Part shown: piece by piece, positions 45,440-55,459 of the stretch
Layout of the letters: the number at the start of each line of letters is the position of its first letter
Numbering within the stretch: position 1 is the first letter of the stretch
From: Burkholderiales bacterium 70-64
Lineage (GTDB): Bacteria; Pseudomonadota; Gammaproteobacteria; Burkholderiales; Burkholderiaceae_E
Assembly (NCBI GenBank): GCA_001898645.1
Contig: MKUQ01000012.1
Coordinates: 1-64,000, forward strand
Length of the DNA: 64,000 bases
Reading direction: 5' to 3'
Notes under the pieces: generated by a model
Databases searched by the model: none
What the model saw: only the letters and a program-made list of their open reading frames with translations
Told to the model about the DNA's origin: nothing
Program-made: the position numbers and the translations under genes

Positions 45440-46318
45440 GTGGGCGGGTTGCAGATCACCCACAACGCGCGCCCGAGCACCTTCGAGGTCGAGGCGGTCA
45501 ACGAGCGCGGCGAGACGGTGCCGACGCCCATTGCCGGCGAGCATCCGCTCACGCTGTACCTCGACAAGCGCGAGCTGGTCACGCTGATGACGCTCGGGGC
45601 GGCCCCCGAGCACCTCGCGCTCGGCTATCTGCGCAACCAGCGCCTGGTCGGCTCGATCGACGAGCTGGCGGCGGTGCAGGTCGACTGGGAGACCGGCTCG
45701 GTGGCGGTCACCTCGCACTCGCTGGCCGTGGGCGGCGTGCCGATCTGGGACGACGCCGGGCGCGGCGAGACGCTCGCGGCACGCCTGGAGCGGCGCACCG
45801 TCACCACCGGCTGCGGCCAGGGCACGGTGTTCGGCGACCTCATGGACGAGATCGATCGCGTGGCCCTGCCGGCGGCCGCCCGCCTGAGCGAGGAGGTCCT
45901 CTACACGGTGATGGACCGCGTGCGCCGCCACGAGTCGATCTACAAGGTGGCGGGCGCGGTGCACGGCTGCGCGCTGTGCTCCAACGCGGGCGATTCGCGC
46001 GGCGAGATCCTGCGCTTCGTCGAGGACGTCGGGCGCCACAACGCGGTCGATGCCATCGCCGGCTGGATGTGGCTGGAATCGGTCGCGGGCGCCGACAAGA
46101 TCTTCTACACCACCGGCCGGCTCACCTCGGAAATGGTCATCAAGTGCGCCCAGATGGGCATCCCCTTCCTGCTCTCGCGCTCGGGCCTCACGCAGATGGG
46201 CTACGAGATCGCGCGCCGCGTCGGCATCACCATGGTCGGGCGCTGCCAGGGGCGCCACTACCTGCTGTTCACCGGCGGCGAGCGCTTCGTCCGGCAACCG
46301 GTCAGCGCGCTGGCATGA
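45440..46318 (+). CDS. fdhD: Formate dehydrogenase accessory sulfurtransferase
   Basis: A 292-residue FdhD that transfers sulfur from IscS to the metal cofactor of formate dehydrogenase. It starts at GTG and contains the sulfur-carrying region TTGCGQGTVFGDL, HESIYKVAGAVHGCALC, EDVGRHNAVDAIAG and TTGRLTSEMVIKCAQMGIP. E. coli FdhD has a CxxC pair; here the second cysteine is replaced (CGQG), so only one cysteine remains in the loop. The stop overlaps the mobA start. Confidence 0.94.
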   Translation: MGGLQITHNARPSTFEVEAVNERGETVPTPIAGEHPLTLYLDKRELVTLMTLGAAPEHLALGYLRNQRLVGSIDELAAVQVDWETGSVAVTSHSLAVGGVPIWDDAGRGETLAARLERRTVTTGCGQGTVFGDLMDEIDRVALPAAARLSEEVLYTVMDRVRRHESIYKVAGAVHGCALCSNAGDSRGEILRFVEDVGRHNAVDAIAGWMWLESVAGADKIFYTTGRLTSEMVIKCAQMGIPFLLSRSGLTQMGYEIARRVGITMVGRCQGRHYLLFTGGERFVRQPVSALA

Positions 46319-46986
46319 GCACGGCCTCGCGCGTGCCCGCCGCCGCGCCGATCGACCGCAGCCAGATCACCGGCATCGTGCTGGCCGGCGGCATGGGCCG
46401 GCGCATGAGCGCCGACGGCCGCGGCCTCGACAAGGGCCTGCAGCCGTTCCGCGGCCGGCCCATGGTGCAGCACGCGATCGAGCGGCTCGCGCCGCAGGTG
46501 GCCACGCTGCTGATCAATGCCAACCGCAACGTCGAGCGCTACCGCGAATTCGGCTGGCCGGTGGTCTCCGACGTCCTGGCCGGCTTCGCGGGCCCGCTGG
46601 CCGGCCTGCACGCGGGCATGATGCACGCCACGACCCGCTACGTGGTCACGGTGCCCTGCGATTCGCCGTTCCTGCCGCTCGATCTCGTCGCGCGGCTGGC
46701 GGCCGCGCTCGCCGAGGCCGCGGTCGGCCGCGGCGAGCGCGGCAGCGATCCGGCCGCGCCGCCCGCCCGCCTGGCGGTGGCGCGCACGGGCGAGCAGGCC
46801 CATCCGGTCTTCACGCTGGCCGAGCGTGCCCTGCTGCCCGACCTCGAGGCCTTCCTCGCCAGCGGCCAGCGCAAGATCGACGCCTGGTACGCGCCGCTGG
46901 GCGCGGTCGAGGTCGCCTTCACCGACGAGCGCGCGTTTCGCAACATCAACACGCCGCAGGAACTCAGGGAGCACGAATCGGAATGA
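46315..46986 (+). CDS. mobA: Molybdenum cofactor guanylyltransferase
   Basis: A 223-residue nucleotidyltransferase that adds GMP to Moco to give the bis-MGD form needed by formate dehydrogenase. It has the GTP-binding LAGGMGRRM, KGLQPFRGRPM, VSDVLAGFAGPLAGLHAGM and VPCDSPFLP motifs. It overlaps fdhD and moeA by 4 and 4 bp. Confidence 0.94.
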   Translation: MSTASRVPAAAPIDRSQITGIVLAGGMGRRMSADGRGLDKGLQPFRGRPMVQHAIERLAPQVATLLINANRNVERYREFGWPVVSDVLAGFAGPLAGLHAGMMHATTRYVVTVPCDSPFLPLDLVARLAAALAEAAVGRGERGSDPAAPPARLAVARTGEQAHPVFTLAERALLPDLEAFLASGQRKIDAWYAPLGAVEVAFTDERAFRNINTPQELREHESE

Positions 46987-48254
46987 GCGCACCGCAGACC
47001 CTCGCCGAGGCGATCGGCTGCCTGTCCGACTGCGACCCCCAGGCCCTGCCCGTGGCACGGGTGCGCGAGGTCATCGAGCGCGTGGTCGTGCCGGTCGAGG
47101 CGGTCGAACGGCTGGCGATCCGCTCCGCGCTCGGCCGGGTGCTCGCCGAGGACCTGGTCTCGCCCATCGACGTGCCCGCCCACGACAACGCGGCCATGGA
47201 CGGCTATGCCGTGCGCGCCGCCGACCTCGCCGCCGGCGCACCGACCGTGCTCGCGATCGCCGGCACCGCGCTGGCGGGCCAGCCCTACACCGGCAGCGCC
47301 GGCCCCGGCGAGGCGGTCCGCGTCACCACCGGCGCGCTGATGCCGGCAGGCTTCGACACCGTCGTGATCCAGGAGCATGTGAGCATCGAAGGCAGGCGCA
47401 TCGTGGTGCCGGCCGGCCAGCAGCCGGGCCAGAACCGCCGCCGCTGCGGCGAGGACCTCGCCCGCGGCAGGCCGGCGCTGCGCGCCGGCAAGCGCCTCAT
47501 CCCCGCCGACCTGGGGCTGCTCGCCTCGCTCGGCTTCGCCGAGGTGCCGGTGCGCCGCCGGCTGCGCGTGGCGTTCTTCTCCACCGGCGACGAGCTGCGC
47601 ACGGTCGGCGAGCCGCTCGCCCCCGGCGAGGTCTACGACAGCAACCGCTACACGATCTTCGGCATGCTCACGCGCCTGGGCGTGGACGTGATCGACATGG
47701 GCGTGGTGCGCGACGATCCCGCCTCGCTCGAACGCGCCGTGCGCATCGCCGCCGAGAGCGCCGACGCCATCGTGTCCTCGGGCGGAGTCTCGGTGGGCGA
47801 AGCCGACTTCACCCGGCCGGTCATGAGCAAGCTCGGCGACATCGTGTTCTGGACCATCGCCATGCGCCCCGGGCGCCCGATGGCCTTCGGCCGCATCGGG
47901 CGCGCCAGCTACTTCGGGCTGCCCGGCAATCCGGTGGCGGTGATGATCGCCTTCTATTTCTTCGCGCGCGAGGCGCTGCTGCGCCAGATGGGCGCGCGCG
48001 CCGAGCCCCTGCCCTACGTGCGCGCACGCGCGCTGACGGCCTTCGCCAAGCGCCCCGGGCGCACCGAGTACCAGCGCGCGCAGCTTGCGCGCGAAGCCGA
48101 CGGCACGATGACGGTGCGCGCCCTCGGCAGCCAGGGTTCGGGCGTGCTGCGCTCGATGTCCGAGGCCAACTGCATCGTGGTGCTGCACCACGAGCGGGGC
48201 CCGGTCGCCGCCGGCGACGAGGTCGATTGCGTCGCGTTCGAGGGCCTGATCTGA
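46983..48254 (+). CDS. moeA: Molybdopterin molybdenumtransferase
   Basis: A 423-residue enzyme that inserts molybdenum into adenylylated molybdopterin. It has the [17 protein letters not shown] signature, [53 protein letters not shown] and [13 protein letters not shown]. It closes the Moco operon; rraA follows by 70 bp. Confidence 0.96.
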   Translation: MSAPQTLAEAIGCLSDCDPQALPVARVREVIERVVVPVEAVERLAIRSALGRVLAEDLVSPIDVPAHDNAAMDGYAVRAADLAAGAPTVLAIAGTALAGQPYTGSAGPGEAVRVTTGALMPAGFDTVVIQEHVSIEGRRIVVPAGQQPGQNRRRCGEDLARGRPALRAGKRLIPADLGLLASLGFAEVPVRRRLRVAFFSTGDELRTVGEPLAPGEVYDSNRYTIFGMLTRLGVDVIDMGVVRDDPASLERAVRIAAESADAIVSSGGVSVGEADFTRPVMSKLGDIVFWTIAMRPGRPMAFGRIGRASYFGLPGNPVAVMIAFYFFAREALLRQMGARAEPLPYVRARALTAFAKRPGRTEYQRAQLAREADGTMTVRALGSQGSGVLRSMSEANCIVVLHHERGPVAAGDEVDCVAFEGLI

Positions 48255-48324
48255 ACGGCGCGCGGTAGGGTCACCGTTGTGCGAAGATCGCGCTCCCGAG
48301 CACTCTTCGCAGGAATCCGCACCG

Positions 48325-48843
48325 ATGTCGCAGCCCACCGATCCGACCAGCTTCGCCACCACCGACCTGTGCGATGCGCACGAAGCGCGGCTCGCCGCGG
48401 GCGAGCTGCGCGTGCTGCACCCGGCCTTCCGCGCCTTCGGCCGGCGCATCCGCTTCGCCGGCCCGGTGTCCACCGTACGCTGCTTCGAGGACAACACGCT
48501 GGTGCGCACCACGTTGGAGGAGCCGGGCGAAGGACGCGTGCTGGTGGTCGACGGCGGCGGCAGCCTGCGCTGCGCGCTGGTCGGGGGCAATCTCGCGCAG
48601 CTGGCGCAGCGCAACGGCTGGGCCGGGGTGGTGGTCAACGGCTGCGTGCGCGATGTGGCCGAGATCAACGCCTGCGAGATCGGCGTATGGGCGCTGGCCA
48701 CCCATCCGCGGCGCAGCGACAAGCGCGGCGGCGGCGCGCGCGGACAGACGGTGGAGATCGGCGGGGTGCGCATCGCCCCCGGCAACTGGTGCTATGCCGA
48801 CGACGACGGCATCCTGATCAGCGACGAGCGATTGAGGGTCTAG
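48325..48843 (+). CDS. rraA: RraA-family protein (regulator of RNase E / HMG aldolase family)
   Basis: A 172-residue protein beginning [12 protein letters not shown], the RraA-family start, with [56 protein letters not shown] and [12 protein letters not shown]. coli RraA inhibits RNase E, and the family also includes 4-hydroxy-4-methyl-2-oxoglutarate aldolases; the [13 protein letters not shown] and RD segments fit both. The start at 48325 matches the family length. It is convergent with pilY1; a 123-bp palindrome follows 27 bp later. Confidence 0.88.
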   Translation: MSQPTDPTSFATTDLCDAHEARLAAGELRVLHPAFRAFGRRIRFAGPVSTVRCFEDNTLVRTTLEEPGEGRVLVVDGGGSLRCALVGGNLAQLAQRNGWAGVVVNGCVRDVAEINACEIGVWALATHPRRSDKRGGGARGQTVEIGGVRIAPGNWCYADDDGILISDERLRV

Positions 48844-48869
48844 GAGTCTGTCGGAGTTGAAGCCAGCCC

Positions 48870-48992
48870 GGAACGTGTGAAGGAATCGTAGCGAGCGGTC
48901 CGAGGTCGCGTCGAGAAGCGCAGCCGTACTGGGGTACGGCGAGCATCGCAGGCGCGAGATCGGACCGCGCAGTAGATTCATTCACGCGTTCA
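48870..48992. repeat. 123-bp palindromic element, copy B, between rraA and pilY1
   Basis: The outer arms GAACGTGTGAAGGAATC (48871-48887) and GATTCATTCACGCGTTC (48975-48991) pair with two mismatches. The inner stem is GCGGTCCGA/TCGGACCGC and the core hairpin CCGTAC-TGGG-GTACGG. Compared with copy A, the inner stem has C-to-T on the left with a matching G-to-A on the right, and the arm base pair AACC/GGTT becomes AATC/GATT, so pairing is kept. The minus-strand TGA of pilY1 lies at the right edge. Confidence 0.85.
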
Positions 48993-51900
48993 GTCCCGAA
49001 CGACCTCCCGCCACATGATGCGCGTCGCAGTGGTCGCCGAGGGCACGGAGACGTCGATCACCCGCGTCTTGTTGTCCGAGGTGCGGATGATGGTCTTGGT
49101 GACCCCGCTGGCCAGCACGATCAACTGCGGCCGGCTCGACAGCACCGGCCCGATGTAGCGGCTGGTGAGGTTGGGAATCGCCCCGCCGGTGGCGTAGTTG
49201 AGGAAGTACAGGTTGGAGCTGCCACCCGGCATGCAGGGATCGTTCGACGGCGTGTTCGAGGTAAAGGCGAGGATCCCCTGGCTGAGCACCGCGTTGGTGT
49301 ACGAGCGCTCGCCGCTGGTGGCCGATGCGAAGTCGAGCACCCAGCCCTTCTTGACCGCCAGGTCGACCGGGTTGGTCGTGATGTTGATGTTGTTGCCTGC
49401 CACCACCGGCGTCTGCGCCACCAGTTGCGAGCGCAGCGGCGTGATGGTCGGCGCGGCCGAGAGATCGTCGAGCAGGCCGTAGAACGACTGGCGCTGCGTC
49501 GCCGAAGGCTTGGCGCCGGCCGAGCCGGGAATGTCCGTCGTGCCGAGGTACTGGCCGGTGCCCACGAACACCAGGCGCTTGCCGTTGACCACGCCGAGAT
49601 CGGGCGCCGAGGTGATCGGCTGGGCCGTGCCGCTGTCCTTGTCGACCAGGGTGGCCAGCAGCTTCACGTTCCAGTTGGCTATCGACGGATCGGAGAGATC
49701 GAAGCGCCACAGGTTGCCGAGCAGGTCGCCGCCGTAGACGGCCTCCGCCGTATCGTCGATGCCCGGGCGCGTCACGAACGCGCTGATCTTGGCCAGCCCG
49801 CTCGGCGCAGTGCTGCTGCCCTGGCCGGTGCCGAGATCCTTGAGCAAGGCCCCGGTGCGCACGTCGAGCACGTACAGGTGCCCCAGGCCGTCGCCGCCGG
49901 TGTCGGCGCCGTTGTTGTAGCCCGAGGTCACCAGCGCGACCCAGCCGGCCGCACGCGTCTTCACCAGCACCGGCGTGCCGTAGCTGTAGCCGACGTTGTT
50001 GCGCACGGCCGCCGGCGTGGCGGCATTGGGGAACTCCCACATCACCTTCCCAGCGACCTGCGCGTCGGAGGTCGCCGCGGGGTCGGTGATGTTCAGGGCA
50101 TAGAAGCCGCGCCCGCCCTTGCCGAGGCTGCCCACCAGCACGGTGGCCCAGTCGGGCGCGGGCGGCGTCGGCTGGTAGGCCGAGGTGTTGCTGAGGTCGA
50201 CATCGCCCGAGATCGGCGTGCCGTTCGTGTAATAGCGATGCTGGTAGTACAGCGGCTGCTGGGTCAGGCCTACCAGCGCACTGGTCGAGGTCTGCGTCGA
50301 CGACAGGTTCATGTCGATGAGCAGGCCCGGCACGTAGCCCCACAGCTCGCCGCCGGTGGCGGCGTCGAAGGCGTGCAGCATGCCGTCGTTGGCGCCCTGG
50401 TAGACGATCTTGGCACGGGTGGCGGCCGCGCCCGCCTTGAAGGCCGCGTAGCCGTTGTCGGTATAGCCGCCGCGCGGCGGCGTCACGTAGACCGCCTCGG
50501 CATCCACGATGTCGCCCAGCACGTGCACGCGCTTGCGGTACGGCCGGGTCGCGTCGCTGCCGTCGCCCTCCTTCGAGCGATCGCCGCGCAGGTAGTCGAC
50601 CACGGCCGCGTTGTCGGCCGGCCCCGGCGGAGTGATCGGGGAATTCAGGCGCGCCAGCTGGGCGCTGGAGAGGCCGCCCGCGCCGGCCGAGAAGGCCACC
50701 CCGCTGCTTCCCGAGAACGAACCGATGGCGCGCTGGGCGAAGGGCTTGGCGTCGAGCAGGGTCTGCGCCGACCATAGCGGTGTGGTGCCGAGCTGTCCGG
50801 TCGTGACGTCGATGGCGAACGCCTCCAGGTCGCCGTACCAGGCGCCCGAGTTGTAGTTGGAGGCGAACGCGGTGTTGTCGCCCGAACGCACGTTCGGGTT
50901 GCTCACCGCCACGGCCGCGGCCGCGGCAGTACGGTTGAGGATGTCGTTCAGGATCGCCGCCAGCGCGTTCTGCAGCACCAGCGGATCACCGGTGTTGAAG
51001 TACTGCCCGTGGCCGTTGAGCGCCGCATGCCAGAGGTCGTCGATCGCCGTGGCGGTATCGGCCACCGGCTTCGGCCAGCCCGTCGTTCCGGTGGGCGGGC
51101 TCGACAGCGTGCCGCTCGCGCCCAGGCCGATGGTGTAGGTCGTCATGTGCTGCCAGGTGGCCGGATCGAACCTGTTCGCGGTCACCTTGCCGGCCGAGTT
51201 CGGCCGCAGGTCGGTGATCCAGTACTTCATCGCCACGTCGGCCAGCGTATTGGAGAAGCTCGTACCGCCCTCGTAGAAGGGCGCCGGGAACAACTGCCCC
51301 GCCACCAGGGGCGCGCCGGCGTACGGATCGTTCACGGGTCCCCCCGAGTCCGGATCGGTATAGACCGGCGCGGGCAGTGTCGGCACCTTCTGGTCGTAGT
51401 TGCCGGCCGACGGATTGGTGCCGTTCCAGTAGCCGTCGGTCGACAGGATGGTGTAGTTCGGCGTGCAGGCGAGCACCACCGGATCGTTCTTGGTCACGCC
51501 TTCCATCTTGCCGTTCTGGTAGTACTTGCCGGCGCGATCGAGGGCGGCGACCAGCGGAGTGCCGCCGCCGGGGCTGATCGCATAGAGCTTGGCGTACCAG
51601 GTCTTCTTCTGCGCCTTGTCGAAGTCCGACAGCGGCACGAAGTTCGCCGCGCTGGTGTTGGCGTTGTTGTTGTTGTCGTTGATGGTGGCGAAACCGACGC
51701 GCGACTTGTCGGTGAGCACCGAGAAGGCCAGGCCCAGGGTGGTCTTGGCGGTCTGGATGCGGGTCCGGTAATAGGAGAACCAGTTGGCGAAGTTCTGGAT
51801 CTCCTCGTTGTAGGTGCAGGTGGTGCTGCCGGCGCAGTCGGTGCGGCTGGCCGCCTTCGAATAGGAAGGCGTCGTGGACAGGATCTCCACCCGGTTGTAG

Positions 51901-52514
51901 TTGCTGTCGGAGTCCTGGCCGGAGCTCCCGTCCTCGGTCCCGCTGCCCTTCCAGACGTAATAGAAGGCGTAACGTGCGTACCTGGTCTTCTTGGTTGAGG
52001 TGCTGTTGTCCACGCAGTTGCCGTTGGTGGCAAAACTCGTGGAGCTGTACCGCGGCAGGGACGGCGGGGTGGTGGTTTCCCAGCACACCTTGGTCAGGTC
52101 GACGCTCCCGGTGGTCCCGCCAGTGGTCGGATACGGGTCGATGCGCGCACTCGCGGTCGGGCTGTTGCCCATCGACGAGGTGAAGCTCGCGCTGGCGCCG
52201 TCGTAGTCGACCGCCGGCACGTAGGTGATCTCGGGGTTGTAGTACAGCTTGTTGAAGGTGGGCGAATAGAACGCGCGCCGGCTCTTGCCGCTGTTGTACT
52301 CGGCCGTCGCATCGGTGCCGGTGATGGTTTCCCATTCCATGCTCCCCGAGTTGTCGAGCATGAACAGGATGTTCGGCTTGGCCCCGGTCTGCACTGCCAG
52401 CGGCACGTCGGTGAGATCGGTCGCGGCAGCCAGCGCCGCGAGCGGCTGAAGGATCTGCGCCGCGACGACGGTCGCGGCGAGGGTCCGGGTGCGGAGGCGG
52501 CGGGTCGGTTGCAT
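48990..52514 (-). CDS. pilY1: Type IV pilus tip adhesin/assembly protein PilY1
   Basis: A 1174-residue secreted protein with an N-terminal signal (about 1-30), a von Willebrand A domain with an intact MIDAS (DNSGSM at D54-M59), and a C-terminal seven-bladed propeller-like region (about 660-1050) with segments such as NDGMLHAFDAATGGELWGYVP, GGDLLGNLWRFDLS and HLYVLDVRTGALL. PilY1 proteins sit on the pilus tip, control retraction and surface sensing, and bind calcium. It is the last gene of the minor-pilin operon, 15 bp after pilX. Confidence 0.93.
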   Translation of the reverse strand: MQPTRRLRTRTLAATVVAAQILQPLAALAAATDLTDVPLAVQTGAKPNILFMLDNSGSMEWETITGTDATAEYNSGKSRRAFYSPTFNKLYYNPEITYVPAVDYDGASASFTSSMGNSPTASARIDPYPTTGGTTGSVDLTKVCWETTTPPSLPRYSSTSFATNGNCVDNSTSTKKTRYARYAFYYVWKGSGTEDGSSGQDSDSNYNRVEILSTTPSYSKAASRTDCAGSTTCTYNEEIQNFANWFSYYRTRIQTAKTTLGLAFSVLTDKSRVGFATINDNNNNANTSAANFVPLSDFDKAQKKTWYAKLYAISPGGGTPLVAALDRAGKYYQNGKMEGVTKNDPVVLACTPNYTILSTDGYWNGTNPSAGNYDQKVPTLPAPVYTDPDSGGPVNDPYAGAPLVAGQLFPAPFYEGGTSFSNTLADVAMKYWITDLRPNSAGKVTANRFDPATWQHMTTYTIGLGASGTLSSPPTGTTGWPKPVADTATAIDDLWHAALNGHGQYFNTGDPLVLQNALAAILNDILNRTAAAAAVAVSNPNVRSGDNTAFASNYNSGAWYGDLEAFAIDVTTGQLGTTPLWSAQTLLDAKPFAQRAIGSFSGSSGVAFSAGAGGLSSAQLARLNSPITPPGPADNAAVVDYLRGDRSKEGDGSDATRPYRKRVHVLGDIVDAEAVYVTPPRGGYTDNGYAAFKAGAAATRAKIVYQGANDGMLHAFDAATGGELWGYVPGLLIDMNLSSTQTSTSALVGLTQQPLYYQHRYYTNGTPISGDVDLSNTSAYQPTPPAPDWATVLVGSLGKGGRGFYALNITDPAATSDAQVAGKVMWEFPNAATPAAVRNNVGYSYGTPVLVKTRAAGWVALVTSGYNNGADTGGDGLGHLYVLDVRTGALLKDLGTGQGSSTAPSGLAKISAFVTRPGIDDTAEAVYGGDLLGNLWRFDLSDPSIANWNVKLLATLVDKDSGTAQPITSAPDLGVVNGKRLVFVGTGQYLGTTDIPGSAGAKPSATQRQSFYGLLDDLSAAPTITPLRSQLVAQTPVVAGNNINITTNPVDLAVKKGWVLDFASATSGERSYTNAVLSQGILAFTSNTPSNDPCMPGGSSNLYFLNYATGGAIPNLTSRYIGPVLSSRPQLIVLASGVTKTIIRTSDNKTRVIDVSVPSATTATRIMWREVVRD

Positions 52515-52529
52515 GACGAGGTCTCCGGC

Positions 52530-53219
52530 TCAGATGTAGGGCAACTCGATCGTGGCCTGCACGATGCTCGAGGTGTTGCGCGGGCCTTGCACCCGCACCG
52601 TCACCCGGTAGTGGATGGTGGGCGGCAGGGCCCCGGTCACCGGCGGTACGCCGTAGTTCCCCGACGGGGTGTGGCTGTCGCGGTCGTTGCCGGTCTGCCC
52701 GGCGGTGGAGAACGGCTGCCCGGCGATGCACCTGCTGGTGAGCAAGGTGACGGGGTCCGTCGGTGCCGGCGCGGTGGCGCACAGCCGGTCGATGACGTAC
52801 TGCACCCGATAGGTCGAAGCGTCGGCGCAGTTGATCGCGACCAGGCCGCCGCTCGAGTCGTAGCACGGCACGTTGGCCCAGACGATGCTGGTGGGAATGC
52901 CGTCCGCATCGACCGGCTGCATGAGGCGGAAATACTGGTTGGCCACGTCCACGTCCGCCGTGGCCAGGCCCTGCAGCGCGTTGAAGGCCCGCTCCACGCC
53001 GGTGTCGGCGGCGTGGGTGGTCGCCTCCTTGAACGCGAGGTTGCCGGCGATCACGCCCGAGGTGTCGGCCGAACGGATCATCGCCGCGGCCGCCAGCCCG
53101 AGCACCACCATGGCGATCAGCGCCACGAACAACACCACGCCGCGCTGGCGCCCGTGCGGGGACACTGCGGCGCCGGCAAGGCGGGGCACCCGCCCGCGGC
53201 AACATGGATTCACGTTCAC
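52530..53219 (-). CDS. pilX: Type IV pilus minor pilin PilX
   Basis: A 229-residue minor pilin. After a basic lead the prepilin cleavage site is RQRG|VVLFVALIAMVVLGLAAAAM; Glu at +5 is missing, as usual for PilX, which caps the pilus. The tail includes SADTSGVIAGNLAFKEATTHAADTGVERAF, the PilX family motif. Start is a GTG overlapping the pilW stop; another GTG two codons later is possible. Confidence 0.88.
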   Translation of the reverse strand: MNVNPCCRGRVPRLAGAAVSPHGRQRGVVLFVALIAMVVLGLAAAAMIRSADTSGVIAGNLAFKEATTHAADTGVERAFNALQGLATADVDVANQYFRLMQPVDADGIPTSIVWANVPCYDSSGGLVAINCADASTYRVQYVIDRLCATAPAPTDPVTLLTSRCIAGQPFSTAGQTGNDRDSHTPSGNYGVPPVTGALPPTIHYRVTVRVQGPRNTSSIVQATIELPYI

Positions 53220-54385
53220 GTCAGGTTCGCCCACAGAACGTTGCGCAGGGGCACCACGGTCTCGAAGACGCGGTACCGATAGCACTGCCAGTCGGCATCG
53301 TTGCTCAGGTCGACCGTCGGTCCGCCCGGCCAGGTGACCGGCGCGGCAGTGGTGATCGTGCAGACGCCGCCGGCGCCAGGCCGCTCCTTGAGCGGGCTGC
53401 GCACCACCACCGCCAGCCGGATCGCCTTGATGCGCTTGAAGTCGACCAGCGGCGGAGTGGCCCAGTTGCCCGCCGGGCCGTTGGTGGCGCTCACCCACGC
53501 GCTGACGTTCTGTCCACCGGCGACCGCGGCCACACCGTACTGCGCCTTGAGCGCCACCACGTTGGAGGCCAGCTCGGTCCTCGCCGCGGAGCTGAAGTAG
53601 TCCTGCGACTGCAGCGAGCCGTTGACCACGCTGAAGATGCGCTGGGTGAGCGCCCCGAGGTCGTAGATCCTCGGGTTGGAGTTGAAATTGGTCTGCCAGC
53701 CCTGGGCCGACATCCAGGCAGCCGTGGCGTTGTAGTTCGGCATCAAGGCGGTGCCGGCAGCCGGCGCGTGCGACAGCACCACCGTGGTCGGCGCCACCGG
53801 GTTGGCGACCGAGCCGGTGATGCGCACCAGGGTGCAGTTGCCCACGTCGTCGGTGAGCCAGGCGAAGCCGCCCGTCGAGGACATCCCCACCGCGGTGGTC
53901 GGCTGCATGTCGGCAGCAGCCGTGCCGGGCGGGTTCGCCTGGACGTCCTGCAGCAGGAGGTTCATCACGTTGGCGCGCACCGAGCTGCCCCACAGCACGG
54001 TGATGGTGTCGGAGGCACCCGGGCCGTTGCCGCCGTCGACGATGCGCACCGGCGTCTGCGGGAAGCCCGGCACCGGCCCGAACGAGGCGCCGTTGTCGTG
54101 ATAGGTCTGGTACGCATTGCAGCGGATCACGTCGGCGCTGGGCATCCCCCAGCCCGCGGCGCGGATGTCGCGCTCGATCGTCGACAGGCTGAAGGCACCG
54201 TTGACCTGCGCGCCGGCCGAGCCGGTGGTGGTGCGCTTGACCCCTTCGAAGGTGGACAGCACCTGATAGATGATGGCCGTCACGATCAGCCCGATCACCA
54301 TCCCGACCATCAGCTCGACCAGGCCGAAGCCGCGCTGGCAGGCAATCCGGGAGGCGCTCACGCACAGCCGGTTTTCCGGTTTCAC
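53216..54385 (-). CDS. pilW: Type IV pilus minor pilin PilW
   Basis: A 389-residue minor pilin starting at GTG. Prepilin site QRG|FGLVELMVGMVIGLIVTAIIYQVL with Glu at +5, followed by SLSTIERDIRAAGWGM, the PilW hallmark. Part of the initiation/tip complex with PilV, PilX and PilY1. It starts 4 bp after the pilV stop codon. Confidence 0.9.
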   Translation of the reverse strand: MKPENRLCVSASRIACQRGFGLVELMVGMVIGLIVTAIIYQVLSTFEGVKRTTTGSAGAQVNGAFSLSTIERDIRAAGWGMPSADVIRCNAYQTYHDNGASFGPVPGFPQTPVRIVDGGNGPGASDTITVLWGSSVRANVMNLLLQDVQANPPGTAAADMQPTTAVGMSSTGGFAWLTDDVGNCTLVRITGSVANPVAPTTVVLSHAPAAGTALMPNYNATAAWMSAQGWQTNFNSNPRIYDLGALTQRIFSVVNGSLQSQDYFSSAARTELASNVVALKAQYGVAAVAGGQNVSAWVSATNGPAGNWATPPLVDFKRIKAIRLAVVVRSPLKERPGAGGVCTITTAAPVTWPGGPTVDLSNDADWQCYRYRVFETVVPLRNVLWANLT

Positions 54386-54389
54386 TGGG

Positions 54390-54875
54390 CTACCCCTGGA
54401 TCTGCGCCGTCATCGTGAAGGCGTGCGGGGCGGCGTCCTGCGGCGCCTGCCAGCACACGGTGACGGTGACGACGTTGTTGGGCGCGACATCGATCTGCTG
54501 CAGGAGGCCGGCCGCCCCCGGCAGGGCACCGGCCACGCCGGCGCCGGCGACGCTGTTGAGCCAGTCGGCCACGGCCGGATTGGCCGAGGCGTTGGCGCCG
54601 GCCGCGCAGGCCGCCGCCGCGCCGCCGGCGTTGAGCGCGTAGGTCGGCACGTTGAAGCGGTCGGCCCACATCCGGCCGATGATCTGGTTCGCGAACAGGC
54701 TGGCCTGGGCGCGGTACTCGGCATCGCGCACCACCTCGACGCCGCGCGCCTGCAGGCCGACGATGCCCAGGATGGCGATCGAGAACAGCAGGATCGCCAC
54801 CAGCGCCTCGATCAGCATGGCCCCCGCCTGGGCCGGCCGGCCGGCGCGTGCGAAGCTGCGGCGCGGCGCGCTCAT
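54390..54875 (-). CDS. pilV: Type IV pilus minor pilin PilV
   Basis: A 161-residue minor pilin with the processing site QAG|AMLIEALVAILLFSIAILGI (Glu at +5) and the RDAEYRAQASLFANQIIGRMWAD segment of PilV proteins. A small C-terminal domain has a disulfide-capable Cys pair. Its ATG overlaps the fimT stop by 4 bp. Confidence 0.88.
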   Translation of the reverse strand: MSAPRRSFARAGRPAQAGAMLIEALVAILLFSIAILGIVGLQARGVEVVRDAEYRAQASLFANQIIGRMWADRFNVPTYALNAGGAAAACAAGANASANPAVADWLNSVAGAGVAGALPGAAGLLQQIDVAPNNVVTVTVCWQAPQDAAPHAFTMTAQIQG

Positions 54876-55459
54876 GCGCACCCCTGCGGATCGGCAGCGC
54901 GCACGAGCGCCGGATCGCACAGCCGGATGTCGCCGCCCGGGGTGATCTGCACCGCGAGCGAACGCGAGCCGGCCGGACCGGTGACGTCGATCTGGCGCAC
55001 CGCCGTGGCGGCGCTCAGGCGACCCAGGCCGGTGAAGGTGACCGTGGCCGGCAGCCCGGCACCGGGGGCCGAGGAAGCGCCGCTCGCAGCCGCCGCGACG
55101 CCCACCCGCGCCACCGAGGACGCATTGGGCTCGGTGCGCGTGCCCACCACCTGGTCGAAGACGGTCGGCGTGGCCGCCAGTGTGCCCATCACGGCCCAGT
55201 CGGTGCCGCCGGCGACGGCGGTGCCGGCCAGCGTGCCGGGCAGCTGGAACTGCACCTGCGCATTGCCGCGCACCGCCTCGGCGCGCGCGATCTGCAGCCC
55301 GCTCTCGATCGATTGCGCCGCGGTGCGGATCTGCGAGTTGCGGATGAACTCGCCGTAGCTCGGCAGCGCCGAGGCCAGCAGCAGGCCGAACACCGCCATG
55401 GCCACCAGCAGCTCCACCAGGGTGAAGCCGCGCGGCCGGTCGGGTCGCGTGTACCTCAT
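54872..55459 (-). CDS. GspH/FimT-family pseudopilin (first copy)
   Basis: A 195-residue pseudopilin with the processing site [32 protein letters not shown], then [30 protein letters not shown], the GspH/FimT signature. It is one of two such genes in this operon (the other starts at 56459). It overlaps pilE by 4 bp and likely corresponds to FimT or FimU. Confidence 0.88.
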   Translation of the reverse strand: MRYTRPDRPRGFTLVELLVAMAVFGLLLASALPSYGEFIRNSQIRTAAQSIESGLQIARAEAVRGNAQVQFQLPGTLAGTAVAGGTDWAVMGTLAATPTVFDQVVGTRTEPNASSVARVGVAAAASGASSAPGAGLPATVTFTGLGRLSAATAVRQIDVTGPAGSRSLAVQITPGGDIRLCDPALVRAADPQGCA

